Part shown: one piece after another, positions 21,341-31,735 of the stretch | Numbering within the stretch: the first letter of the stretch is position 1 | Layout of the letters: each line of letters starts with the position of its first letter | Source of the DNA: Leishmania infantum JPCM5 | Lineage: Eukaryota; Euglenozoa; Kinetoplastea; Trypanosomatida; Trypanosomatidae | Assembly: GCF_000002875.2 (NCBI RefSeq) | Contig: NC_009414.2 | Span: 349,001 to 413,000 of the forward strand | Direction: 5' to 3' | Length of the DNA: 64,000 nt | Translations under genes and position numbers: made by a program | The notes under the pieces: model-generated | What the model saw: only the letters and a program-made list of their open reading frames with translations | The model's database searches: none | What the model was told of the DNA's origin: nothing

Positions 21341-22858
21341 CTTTTTCTTTTTTTTTGCATCGCTGGGTGAGCCAGACAGAACAACAACGCAGCCAAGAAC
21401 GAAAGAACAACTGAAGTCCGGATATACTGCACGCATGGACATGCACGCAAGAGTTTTAGCAGCGTTGCGTGTGTGTGTGTTTGCTCCTTGTTACTGATAC
21501 GTCCGCCTCTCGCCTTTCCTCTCCCCGGACGATTGCTTCATCTTCCTCTCGCCTTCGATGCTCATTCCCTATTCTGCTCGCACTCTCGATCAGTGCAGCT
21601 TCGCGTCTATAAACGCGTCATATGCCCCTGCGAACATGTCTTCCTCTCTCTCTCTGTGTGCAGTATTGCCGTCTCTTCGTTCACCTGGTCACACCTCTAT
21701 CGCCGCATCAGCGACACACCTTACGGAGGCAGTACGGGACGTGGGGGCGGGGCAAGAGAATGGGACCGACCGGGGCGTTATGGAGAGGAGAGCGGGAGGC
21801 CGGGAGTTAGCAGAGGGAGCAGGAGCACACATGCACCGGCACCAAAGCCGAACACGAAAGGCGTGGGCCATTTGCTGAGAAAGGTGAAACGAAAAGCGAC
21901 GGCAGCACAAACTGCAGGTGCAACGCTATGCATGTGCATGCATAGGAGTGAGCGGATGAGTGCTTGCGTGCAGCTTCCTCCTTTCGGTGCGCACGCTGCG
22001 GTGGTCTTTTCGTGTTATATATACAGGCTTTCCAGGTGTTTTGCGTCTTTGTTGCTGGTAGCTCTGTTTTTTTTTTTCTGTTTTGGTTTCTGTTCGTGCT
22101 TGCTCTTCCTCTTCGTAAGCTGTGTGTGTCTCTAAGTAACAGTTGTGTGTGTGTTGTGTGTCGGAAGAGGGGTGCAGCATAGGCGTAACAAGCAAAGAAA
22201 TGAAACGAACACACACACACATATATATATATATATTAGATGCATGCATACGCTCGCAAACGCGCGCGCCAAAGGAAGTAGCAGCAGCACAGCGGTGTCA
22301 AAATAAAAACAAACACGCACTTCTACGCACCGCAAGTGCGGATTGGCTCTTCTCTTTCTCTGTGTGCGGGTGATGCCGTCATGTTCACCGCGTCCCTGGT
22401 CGAGCGGAGCGATATATATATATATATATTTTCTCTTGTCGGAAGGCTAGGAAAGCCTCCGTTTCGGCCGGCGCTGCCTTTTACAGCTTCTCCTTTTTTC
22501 GTTCCTCCCTCTTCCCCCCTCTACGCGCGCGCACACACACTCAGTCAGCCCAGTGAGGGAGCTAAGCTGCCGCGATACAGGACAAGGTCCCCTCTCTAGC
22601 CCCCATCAAGAAAACAAAGGAAGGAAAGCAAGACACTCCACGAGAGAGGCAGCAGGATTATCGCCTTCCCGCTCAGACTCCAGCGCAGCACAGACGAAGG
22701 AAACCGCAAGCGCAGGTGTGTGCGGGCTTTCGCGTGCCTTTTTTTTATTTTCGTTGACCGTCGCTCATCTTTTAGTCTCTTAAGAGCTGCCTCTCGCAGC
22801 TTCGCTGACGCTTCTACACTCACCCATTTGAGTAGTGCATACACGTGCACTGGCGTCG

Positions 22859-25441
22859 ATGAGCGCGCCTCCGATTCCACCGGGCAAGATGCCCCCGCGA
22901 CCGCCGGGGATGAAAGCGATGCCGCCCATGCCCCCCGGATTCAAGGCACCGGGCCATGTTGGGGCAGCGCCGCCCATGCCGCCGGGTCGTGCGCCGCCGC
23001 AACCACCCGGCATGCGCAGTGGTGGGCCGCCGCCGATGCCGCCTGGCATGGTGAAGCACGCACCGCCGCAACCCCCCGGGGGAGCGCCAGCAGCTGTTGG
23101 TGGCGGGTCGTACCCTCGCTATCCTATGCCACCCGGTCACAGCGGCGGTGGCGCCCCTCTGCCGCCGCTGGGAGGCGGTCCGCCGGCGCTGCCGCAGCAA
23201 CCCGCGCACAGTGGTGCTCCACCGTCGAGCGCGCCGCGCTATCTGATGCCGCCGTCCGCTATCAGTGCAGAGGTTCCGACCATCTCTCCCTACGCCGCAT
23301 CTGGTGCCCCTGCGCCTCCGTCGCAGTCGTCGCACCCTCAGCAGTACCCCCCACAGGACCCATACGGCGGCGATCGGGGCGGCATGCACCCCCCGGGTCG
23401 GTACGACGACGACTATGACGGCGGCAGCCGCAACCGGCGTCAGGGCAGGGGGGAACGCGGTCACCGCGGCGGCGGTGGGCGCGAGCGTGGCGGCGACCGT
23501 CATGACCGTGGCGAGCGCCCCGAGCGGAGCAGTCGCCGTGGCGGCGGCCGTCACCGAGACGAGGCCCATCGCAACCCGCCGATGCGCGACCCGACGAACA
23601 CCGTCTGGGTCGGCAGCTACGACCCGGCCTTCCACTCCCGCAGCATGCTGTGCCGCGCATTCTGGCCTTTCGGCCGCGTCATGGAGATCTCGATCCACGA
23701 TGGCAAGTCGTACGCCTTTGTGCACCTGCGGCGCACCGAGGAGGCCAAGGCCGCCGTAGACGCTCTCATCGAGAGCCGTGAGTTGGGTGCCGCGATCTTC
23801 AACTACAGCAAGATGCACGAATACACAGAGGAGGAGATGAACCTACCGCATGATCCCAATGTTGTGGAGGAGCCGCCTGTCACGGACCCCGCGCCGGCAC
23901 CAGCGCCGGGCGCCCGCCGTCAGCGCGAATACGACGGCAGCCGCGACCCACGTGACGAGCGTGGCGCGCGCGAGGCGGAGCACGGACGAGATGCCCCGTT
24001 GCCCCCGCCGCGCCGCGCGCGGCACGAGCGGGAGGCCAAGGAGCCGTCCAACGTGTTGTGGGTCGGCAACCTAGTCCCGTACATAACGAATGAGAAGCTG
24101 ACTGAGGTTTTCGAGGTGTTCGGCCCCATTTCGAGCGTCTCTCGTCTTGGCCGCTCCAACATGGCCTTCCTGCACTATGAGACGGTCGAACAGTGCACGA
24201 TGGCCATTGAGACGATGAAGGGCAGGCCGATTGAGGGGGTCATGCTAAGCTTGAACTACGGCCACGACGCCCAGCACGCGAGCGATGCAGCAGGTGGAAG
24301 CGGCGCCGGCGCAGAGGGACCGGCAGGGATGACCGGCCACAGCTACGGCAACGTCGCCCTCACCGCCGACGGCATCCCTGTCAACGAAACGCCAACGAAC
24401 ATCATCTACCTCGGCCATCTCCCTGCCGATGCGGATGCCAAGGACGTGGAAGATCTGTTCGCACCTTACGACGGCTTCATCTTCAGCAAGTTTGTTGCCA
24501 GCAACGGGATCGGCTTTGGCCACTTCGACACTATCGAGTCGTCCCGGGTGGCGCGCGCAGGGCTGTCCAACGCCATGATCAAGGGGACACCGATCCGCGT
24601 GAGCTTTGGCAAGCACAACCACACATACACCATGGCTGATCGGCGCCGCATCGGCGAGCCAGCCCTGGACAATGGGGGTGGCGAGTTCAACTTGGATGCC
24701 ATGATGCGCGGCCCCGGCGCGCAGTTGGACGGCACTACCGGCGCTCTTGTGGCTGGCGGCTACGGCGGCGGGGCGGGTGCCGGTGGGGCGTTGGTGCTAC
24801 CAGCGATGGGCGGCGGCGCTGCTGGTGGCGGCATTGGCGGTGCGGACACCAACGTGTACGCCCGCAAGCGCGAGGCGCCAGAGATGAACATGGACAACCG
24901 CCTTCAGTCACTATTGGGCAGCACGTATAACAACTGCGGTGCCAGAGGCCTCGAGATCAGCCCGAGCCAGATCCAGGCAGTGTGCCAGCTCGTCGACAAC
25001 TGCGCCAGCGAGTCTGCGTGCGAGACGCTCCGGCAAGCGCTCATGCTCTACTCCCCGCTGCGTTCTGTCCACGTCTTCAACGTGGTGGCGAAGCGCATGA
25101 AGGAGTTCCCTGATGACCCACACAAGCGCCTCTTTGTGTTGTACGCCGTGACGCACGTGCTGCTCGGCGTGTCCACCGAATATGTGCCCTTCACGGAGGC
25201 AGTGCTCAACGCCTATCTAATGGTGCTGCTGGTGGCGAGTGAGGGACAGACAAGCAGCGGGATGGATCGCCTGACATTCATCATAGAAAGCTTTCAGCAG
25301 CACCCGTTCATCGAGAAGAAGTCCAACGCCGGCAAGGAGTACGAGGAGCAGTTTCGGGCACAGCTGGACGAGATCACCAACCGCGCGAAGGCCGAGCAGG
25401 ATCTGCGCTTGCTGGCGACACGCCGCCGCCGCCGCAACTGA
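22859..25441 (+). CDS. RNA-binding protein: proline-rich N-terminus, three RRMs, CID-like tail
   Basis: An 860-residue protein. Residues 1 to about 180 are a Pro/Gly/Met-rich tract with repeated MPPG-type units, followed by an Arg/Gly/Asp-rich linker. Three RRM-type domains follow: about 246-325 (VWVGSYDPAF as RNP2, SYAFVHL as RNP1), 397-470 (LWVGNLVPYI, NMAFLHY) and 513-585 (IYLGHLPAD, GIGFGHF). RNP1 of the third lacks the usual aromatic pattern. A Gly-rich spacer leads to an alpha-helical C-terminal region (about 680-840) with blocks such as LRSVHVFNVVAKRM and KRLFVLYAVTHVLL. That pattern resembles the CID/RPR fold of factors that contact RNA polymerase II or the spliceosome, and the protein ends in a basic RRRRR tail. 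An RNA-processing role in the nucleus is an inference. The ATG at 22859 is the first in frame; upstream in-frame codons are non-ATG. Confidence 0.92.
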   Translation: MSAPPIPPGKMPPRPPGMKAMPPMPPGFKAPGHVGAAPPMPPGRAPPQPPGMRSGGPPPMPPGMVKHAPPQPPGGAPAAVGGGSYPRYPMPPGHSGGGAPLPPLGGGPPALPQQPAHSGAPPSSAPRYLMPPSAISAEVPTISPYAASGAPAPPSQSSHPQQYPPQDPYGGDRGGMHPPGRYDDDYDGGSRNRRQGRGERGHRGGGGRERGGDRHDRGERPERSSRRGGGRHRDEAHRNPPMRDPTNTVWVGSYDPAFHSRSMLCRAFWPFGRVMEISIHDGKSYAFVHLRRTEEAKAAVDALIESRELGAAIFNYSKMHEYTEEEMNLPHDPNVVEEPPVTDPAPAPAPGARRQREYDGSRDPRDERGAREAEHGRDAPLPPPRRARHEREAKEPSNVLWVGNLVPYITNEKLTEVFEVFGPISSVSRLGRSNMAFLHYETVEQCTMAIETMKGRPIEGVMLSLNYGHDAQHASDAAGGSGAGAEGPAGMTGHSYGNVALTADGIPVNETPTNIIYLGHLPADADAKDVEDLFAPYDGFIFSKFVASNGIGFGHFDTIESSRVARAGLSNAMIKGTPIRVSFGKHNHTYTMADRRRIGEPALDNGGGEFNLDAMMRGPGAQLDGTTGALVAGGYGGGAGAGGALVLPAMGGGAAGGGIGGADTNVYARKREAPEMNMDNRLQSLLGSTYNNCGARGLEISPSQIQAVCQLVDNCASESACETLRQALMLYSPLRSVHVFNVVAKRMKEFPDDPHKRLFVLYAVTHVLLGVSTEYVPFTEAVLNAYLMVLLVASEGQTSSGMDRLTFIIESFQQHPFIEKKSNAGKEYEEQFRAQLDEITNRAKAEQDLRLLATRRRRRN

Positions 25442-27762
25442 TCAAGGTGGGGCACCGGTCCCCCTCCTAATCCCGCTTGTCCCATCCGTGGTTGGCGGCT
25501 CACTCCTTCTCCGCGTCCTGTCCGTGCCTTTTCTATCTCTGTGTGTAAGTGCGCATGTTGGCGTGCGCGAGCCTAAGCGGCGTTCCGGTTGTTTCCTTTG
25601 GCTGTGTGTTTCAGGCCCCCTCTCCCACCCCGGGCATCCGCCACCGTCTCACTCTCCCCCTTTCGTTCTCTGCGTCTGTGCCGGCGTGCTTGCGTTGCTG
25701 TCGTCGACAGAGTTGGCCATCCCTCCCCCTCCCATAATGATTTGAAGACGGACGTAACCGAGAGCCACGTGACATGCTTTGTGTGGCGGTAATGCTCGTG
25801 TGGCGCACCGTGCATGTGCGTTTTGTGTGTGTGCGTATGTGAGAGGTTCCTTTTGTGGTGTGCTGCGCTCTTTTTCCGGCCGGCCGCCCCGCCCTCCCTC
25901 TCCTCCATTTGACGGCTCCTTCGAGCTCGCTCCTCTTCTTACCCTCTTCATGTGCACACACACGCACACATGCACACACGCACGCACGAAGTTAGATGAG
26001 CAACGACAGCCGGTAAAACGACATAAAAAGAAATGTTCGCCAACGAAAAAAAAAGAGAGCGCGAGACATGCGAATCGGGGTGCAGCTGTTCGAGCGAAGG
26101 ACCTTTGTTGTACCCGTGAACGCAAATGAAGACATCCAGCATGTCTCCTCCCTTTCTCCCTACTTTCCCTCTTACCGCTGTCTACTCTTGCCCGCCTTAA
26201 CGCTCTGCCGCGAAACTGCCGCCCAAGTACTCACCAAATGTACCACATCACCACCTCCTTGCTCTTCCCTCCTCTCCTCTCTCTCGGTGCCATTCAACAG
26301 CATGTCGTTTCTCTTTCATTCTGCACCGCTCCCGCGCACCTCCCCCTCCTTTCTTTCGATTCGGTCTTCCCCGTCACCCTTTGCCTTTCAAGGTCTGCGA
26401 TGTCGAACATGTGCACTTCTCTCTCTCGTGTCTCTCTCTCCCCTGCTTCTCTTCCTTTCCTCATGCCCATCCTCCATTCCACTAGACCGTCATGTCACCA
26501 CCATTGGTGCATCACGCGAGGAAGGGAGCCACACTGAGAACAGAAGAAGACAGAAGAGCCCCACGCCGTGCGTCTCTGTGTCTTCGCCTGTGCCTGCTCT
26601 CGATTCGTCTTTGCAAGCTCTCTTTCTTTCCCTGCCTCTATCTCACATTCCTGCTGCATCCATGAGCCTCGCTCAACGCGTCCTTCCTCTTTTCTATCGC
26701 CGTTGTCCCTCGGCCGTCGTCGTCTCTTTCTCTCCCCCCTCCTCCTCCAATCATTCACCTGCTGCGAAGGAAACAAGCAAGCTCTCTGCGGCAGGCATGG
26801 CGCCGTGCCCCGCGGTGACACGGCAGACGTGCACAGTAGAAACTGCGCGCTGCCCAGTCTTCACGTGCACTGCAGGCTTGGCCCCTATCTTTCTCTTCAC
26901 AGACCCTCAACACCAACGCCCTCCCCCTCCCCCTTACACGTTGATCGTATGCATCGTGCTTCACGGCTTGTTCGTGCGCTTGATAGGCATGAAAGAGGTG
27001 CGGAGTGCGCACATACGTTCACGTATGCATGCATGCATAGATGTACATGGATGGAGCACCGCAGGGTCATTTCTTCGGGGACGCGCCTGTCTGCTCTCAT
27101 TCCCACGACTGTGATGGCACTCAACCTCACACCCTCTCCTCTGCTCCAGCTTTCTGCTTACTATTCGAAGTCCCAGTACGGTTAATCGTGGCACTTCGAA
27201 CTCTCCTTCTCGATAGAGGTTGTTGCCATCAAGGCCGTACGAGATGCACGAGCTTCGTGGTGCGACGCATGTCGGTGCGTTGCTGCCGATACTGTGGAGC
27301 TCTCAGCATATTGTTCACCGCCTTTTCAGCCTTCTGGTGGGCGTGCTCAAGCGCACACCTACGCAAGCATTCGAAGAGAGAGAAATAAAAAGGATTCGCT
27401 ACCGCTTTTCTGTGCCCACGAGAGGAGTGTCCCCCCCCCACACACACACACACAGCCACCGGGAGCAGGCAGCTTTCACCAACCAGCTTCTCATCTCCGC
27501 AAAGGGCTGGCGAGCCATCGTGCGCTCCAGTTCTTGAAAACATAGATGAACTGAAGTCAAAGTGAAGAGCGAGAAGCGGAACACATCGGAGGTGCCATAC
27601 CCCCCCCCCTCCCCTTCTCTTCCCACGCGCTCGCACAGACTGCAGTGGGAAAGGAGGGAGTCTGTCTTGAATGGTGCTCCGTTTGACGTTGTCCCTTCGC
27701 GTGGGTCGGGCCTGTGTGCGTGTATACGCGTGGCTTTGTGTAGGGTGGTGCGGTGGCTGTAC

Positions 27763-27829
27763 ACACGCTGCATCAGTACAGCGACATCATCTTGCCGAGT
27801 GGTGATGCCTGCTGGCGATGCCAGCAAGA
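27763..27829 (+). repeat. 67-base direct repeat, copy A
   Basis: This begins ACACGCTGCATCAGTACAGC and ends GATGCCAGCAAGA. It matches 28138-28204 with a single T/A difference. Weaker similarity extends upstream in both places, for example AACCAGCTTC followed later by GTCAAAGT-AAGAGC, which indicates an older larger duplication. Confidence 0.9.
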
Positions 27830-28137
27830 GTCTCTTATTATTATCTGTACGACCCCTTCATGTTGTCCCTAAGACGGAGGGAGGGAAGGGCTGGGGGGGC
27901 GCGCAGCGTAGTGCTGCGTCACTTTTCCCTCCTTGTTTGCGGTGCTCAGCTTTAACCAACCAGCTTCGTATCTTGGCAGCTGGGGCTTGCGAGTACGCAG
28001 CTGCCGCACTCTCCCGTAGATACTTGAGGTCAAAGTAAAGAGCAAGACGGGATGTGTTTACGCTTGAAAGTTGCGTATGTGCTTACGTGGGTGCTCGTGA
28101 AGGTGACGACAGAGTTCACAGGAGGAATGCTCGATGG

Positions 28138-28204
28138 ACACGCTGCATCAGTACAGCGACATCATCTAGCCGAGTGGTGATGCCTGCTGGCGATGCCAGC
28201 AAGA
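28138..28204 (+). repeat. 67-base direct repeat, copy B
   Basis: Second copy of the repeat at 27763-27829, in the same orientation 375 bases downstream, with one mismatch over 67 bases. Its upstream flank keeps partial similarity to that of copy A. Confidence 0.9.
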
Positions 28205-30115
28205 TTGCGTGGGTGTGCGGTATTCGAGGCGCACTTGCGATATATATGTTTATGTAAACTTTGTGCGCATGCGCTGTGGGTGTGTCTGTGCCTTGCATGG
28301 GTCGTTCGAGACACGCGAGGCGAGAGGAAGGCGAAAGTGATGGAGAACGCAATCGAATGGGATGCTTAGGTCTAGTCGTCTACGCGTGCGCACGCTTATG
28401 GGCACATCTGCACTCTGCTGACACGCAAAAAAACACGTACACGCATGCACACACACGCACAGATGCACTACCACCGTCGTACCGTTGATGATCAATTTTA
28501 TGTTTTTGTGAGCTCAATCGGAGCGCTCTCCTGAAATTTAACCTGTCGTATCTGGACCCTTTAACTCTGACGTACGGCATGTGCGTGCACGTGTACCTGT
28601 ATGTGTGTCTCTAGTCTCTGTTGGTGACCCGCGAGCATGAGCGGGCGGCTGATCAGAGCAACTAGAGCTTGTACACCTCCCTGGAGGCGATGAAAGGCAC
28701 AGCACGTGCCTGTGTGATGCTGCTCATTGTCCCTTCTTCAGACAGGAGCATCCTTGGGCCGGTTGTGCTACACTGGTGAATGCCAGGGAAAGTAAGGAGA
28801 GCGGGCACGCCGAGGCAGGGCTTGTGTGGTGCTGCGCGTGCTGCTCCTCCCATTGCGCACGGTTGTGGTGGTGCTATGTGTGTGTCTCTTGCTTTTCTCA
28901 GAGTGGTGTGCCGCGCATAATACGTCGGCGGCCGTTGCCACGCGCATGTTGAAGCCCGGAAGTCGCGCGACAATGACAACGAAGGCCCAGCTGGATAGTG
29001 GCGGCTAAAGGAATTGCCAAAGGAGGCGAGCAAGGGAGAGAGGCCGACTCCCACCGCTTTAAAGTTTGGGCGAAGTTGCGTATGTGTGTGCCGCCTGGCG
29101 CCAGCCCAGCCCGCTCTGCTGTCTACGCGGTGGCCCCCCTTTTTTCATCTGGTTAGAATGAGTGTCTGGCTTCACGCCATCCCTCCCTCGCGGCGGGATG
29201 CGCTTTCCTCCCGTCCGCTCGCCACTGTGACCGGTTGCACAGGAAACGAACAACGGAAGAAGAGCTCGCATCCACCAACCCCCTCTCTCACTTCCACTTG
29301 CGCGGTCTCTTGCTCACGCCTCAACTCCTCCTCCTCCGCCTCCGTCTCTCTCTCTCTATCTCGCTCGCTGTGCGCGTGTCACGCGGGCGCATCGTGCCTC
29401 ACGGAGTGGGGGGGTTGGCCCACGCGGCTCACAGCCAAAAGGGAAAGCCGAACGAACAAGCGAACGATACCAAAGAACGCCAACCACAACAAACGAAAGA
29501 AGCAGCGAGAAGGACGAGACGAACAGGGAGATAGAACTGGCGTGTTGCTGCCCTCACCGTCAGCGACTGCCTGGCTACCTCCGTGCGTGTACGCGTCTGT
29601 CTTTTGAGGTCGTCGACACGTGCTGCGAGTGAGTGTCCCCCGTTGTCTTTGGTGTGCTCTCTTTCTCTCTCTCCCTCTCTTGCCTTGGTGTGTCTTGTCT
29701 TGCGTCTCCCCAAACTGTCAACGACGAGCCACGGAGAGGCAGAAACGAAAAGAAACAGAAGAAAAAACGAAAAGCGTGAAAAAAGGGAGCAAACAAGACA
29801 CTAAAACACACGTGCACACATACACACTCTGAACCGTATATCTCCCGCAGCAGGCACAGCGTGCCTTTTCTCGCACTCTCTCTATCTGTTTCTCCCCCCT
29901 TCCCCACTTCAACGGACAGCGTGCAACGAGCACTGCGCATACACGTGCTGCGACGAACTGCTTCAGTGTGGCTGTCTTCGTTTTCTTTTTTTTTGTTCGT
30001 GTGCGTTTGCATTCTCGACCCATTGAACGCGACTTGCGTTCATACCAGACACGCAAGCCGTCCTACTTCCTCCACACGCTCGCCTAGCCAATACTCTCTC
30101 CACGCAGACGACGCG

Positions 30116-31735
30116 ATGTTCAACAACCAGGAGAAAAAGGGCGCCAAGCACGCCGTCAGCACCAAGGCTGGTGCTGAGCGTCGCCAGCGTCAGCTCATGT
30201 CAGTGCGTCACAGGGTTCACGGGGAGGTTATGAAGCTCCTGCGCGCCGAGGGCCAGGACGACAGTGATATGCTTGGTGGTAACGGCAGTGTGGCGCAGGC
30301 GTCCAACCCAGAGGATGTCTGGTCGTACGACGCCAGGTCGACACCCGCTTCGGTACCCCTGCAGCTCCTCCCCACCCTCGTGAACATGTGCATGAACGGG
30401 CCTACAGACCGTGAGGTATTTCAGGGCACGCTGCTGATCCGCAAGATCCTCTCTGTTGAGAAAGACCCACCATACGATGTCGTGACATCGAGCGGTGTTG
30501 TGCCGCACCTGGTGAACCTGCTGCAGCGCGAGGACTACCCGGAGCTGCAGTTTGAGTCGGCCTGGGCTCTGACCAACATCGCTGCAGGCACGTCGGAGAA
30601 CACGATGATGCTCGTCGCCTGTGGTGCGATTCCGCGCTTCGTAGCGCTGCTGGGGTCGCCGAACGCGGACTGCCGCGATCAGAGCGCGTGGGCCATCGGC
30701 AACCTTTCTGGTGAGGGCGCCGCCTGCCGTGACGAGGCGCTGAGCCACGGCGCCATGGTCGCACTGCTGAACGTGCTGAGCGTGAAGGAACAGCCGATTC
30801 ACGTTCTGCGCAACGCCACATGGGCCGTGTCGAACTTGTGCCGCTGCAAGCCGTTGCCGCCGCTGGAGCGGGTGGCAATCGCGCTGCCGACGCTGGTCGA
30901 TCTCCTCAACAGCTCCGATGACCAGCTCATCGTGGATGCTGCATGGGGTATTTCGTACATCAGCGACGGACCGGCGGAGCGTGTGCAGGCGGTGCTTGAG
31001 GCCGGCGCTGTTCCGCGCATTGTGCAGCTCTTGTCCGTCCCGAGTACGAACGTGAAGCTGCCGGCGATTCGCATCATTGGCAACATCGCCGCCGGCACGG
31101 ACGAGCAGACGCAGGTTATCATCAACAGTGGCGCTCTGCCGGCCATGGCTGAGCTGCTGCGCCACCCGAAGCGCGCGCTGCGCAAGGAGACGTGCTGGAC
31201 CATCTCCAACATTGCTGCTGGCCAGCCTTACCAGATCGAGGCACTCGTGAACTCGAACGTTTGCATCCCTATCTTGGAGTGTCTTAGCGCGCCAGAGCTC
31301 GACGTGAGGAAGGAGGCGGTGTGGACCATTGCGAACATCACCTTCTGCGGCTCAGTGGCGCAAGTGAAGTACCTTGTCAACATCGGCGTCATCCCGCCAC
31401 TGTGCGAGACGCTGCGCACGTACGACCCAAAGATCGTGACGGTTGCGCTGGAGGCGGTGCAGTGCTTCCTGCAGGTCGGCGAGGATGAGAAGACGTCGGG
31501 CGGCACGGAGGAGAACATTGTAGCGAAACAGGTGATGGACTGCGGCGGCGTAGACTCCATCGAGCAGTTGCAGACGCACGCCGACAAGAACGTGTACAGC
31601 ATTGCGCTTCAGATCCTGGAGACCTTCTTCACGACGGAGGACGAGGCGGGCCCGATGGGCGATTCTATGGGCGCTGACATGGTGGACTTTGCGCAGGGCA
31701 ACCCCAACGCCGGCAGCGGTCAGTTCAACTTCTAA
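30116..31735 (+). CDS. Importin alpha (karyopherin alpha)
   Basis: A 539-residue armadillo-repeat nuclear import adaptor. It binds classical nuclear localisation signals on cargo and links them to importin beta. A short basic segment at about residues 17-44 (KAGAERRQRQLMSVRHRV) is the importin-beta-binding region. ARM repeats with the diagnostic Trp-x3-Asn follow: ESAWALTNIAAG, QSAWAIGNLSGEG, NATWAVSNLCR, DAAWGISYISDG, ETCWTISNIAAG and EAVWTIANITFCG. In one repeat (AAWGISYISDG) the usual Asn is Tyr, as is common in that repeat of the family. The length matches importin alpha. The ATG at 30116 was chosen because the in-frame sequence upstream is pyrimidine-biased UTR. A run of A follows the stop directly. 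Confidence 0.97.
   Translation: MFNNQEKKGAKHAVSTKAGAERRQRQLMSVRHRVHGEVMKLLRAEGQDDSDMLGGNGSVAQASNPEDVWSYDARSTPASVPLQLLPTLVNMCMNGPTDREVFQGTLLIRKILSVEKDPPYDVVTSSGVVPHLVNLLQREDYPELQFESAWALTNIAAGTSENTMMLVACGAIPRFVALLGSPNADCRDQSAWAIGNLSGEGAACRDEALSHGAMVALLNVLSVKEQPIHVLRNATWAVSNLCRCKPLPPLERVAIALPTLVDLLNSSDDQLIVDAAWGISYISDGPAERVQAVLEAGAVPRIVQLLSVPSTNVKLPAIRIIGNIAAGTDEQTQVIINSGALPAMAELLRHPKRALRKETCWTISNIAAGQPYQIEALVNSNVCIPILECLSAPELDVRKEAVWTIANITFCGSVAQVKYLVNIGVIPPLCETLRTYDPKIVTVALEAVQCFLQVGEDEKTSGGTEENIVAKQVMDCGGVDSIEQLQTHADKNVYSIALQILETFFTTEDEAGPMGDSMGADMVDFAQGNPNAGSGQFNF

Larger units (their letters stand above)
20006..22858. other. Spacer between the methyltransferase and RNA-binding-protein genes
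   Basis: A 2.85-kb non-coding stretch. It contains dispersed repeat copy 1, a 9-base tandem repeat at 21307-21340, and TA microsatellites at about 22208-22236 and 22412-22430, with pyrimidine-rich blocks between them. No open frame has credible protein features. Confidence 0.7.
25442..30115. other. Long 4.7-kb gene-free region before importin alpha
   Basis: This is the longest gene-free interval in the window. Several open frames exist, the longest at 26068-27114, but they are Ser/Leu/Pro/Cys-rich, overlap one another and have no domain features. The segment 27470-28205 contains a degenerate duplication with a 67-base near-perfect core. The rest is alternating pyrimidine-rich and moderately GC-rich DNA with short CA/GT repeats. 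It probably holds a long 3'UTR of the RNA-binding-protein gene and the 5'UTR of importin alpha. A non-coding RNA cannot be excluded. Confidence 0.65.

Noticed and set aside
22820..23818. 332-codon minus-strand open frame
   Set aside because: Antisense to the proline-rich part of the RNA-binding protein; its Arg/Val/Thr-rich composition is a shadow of that sequence.
26068..27114. 348-codon open frame from an ATG in the long spacer
   Set aside because: Ser/Leu/Pro/Cys-rich throughout, follows the pyrimidine bias, overlaps another long frame at 26568-27185, and shows no domain or conserved-looking block.
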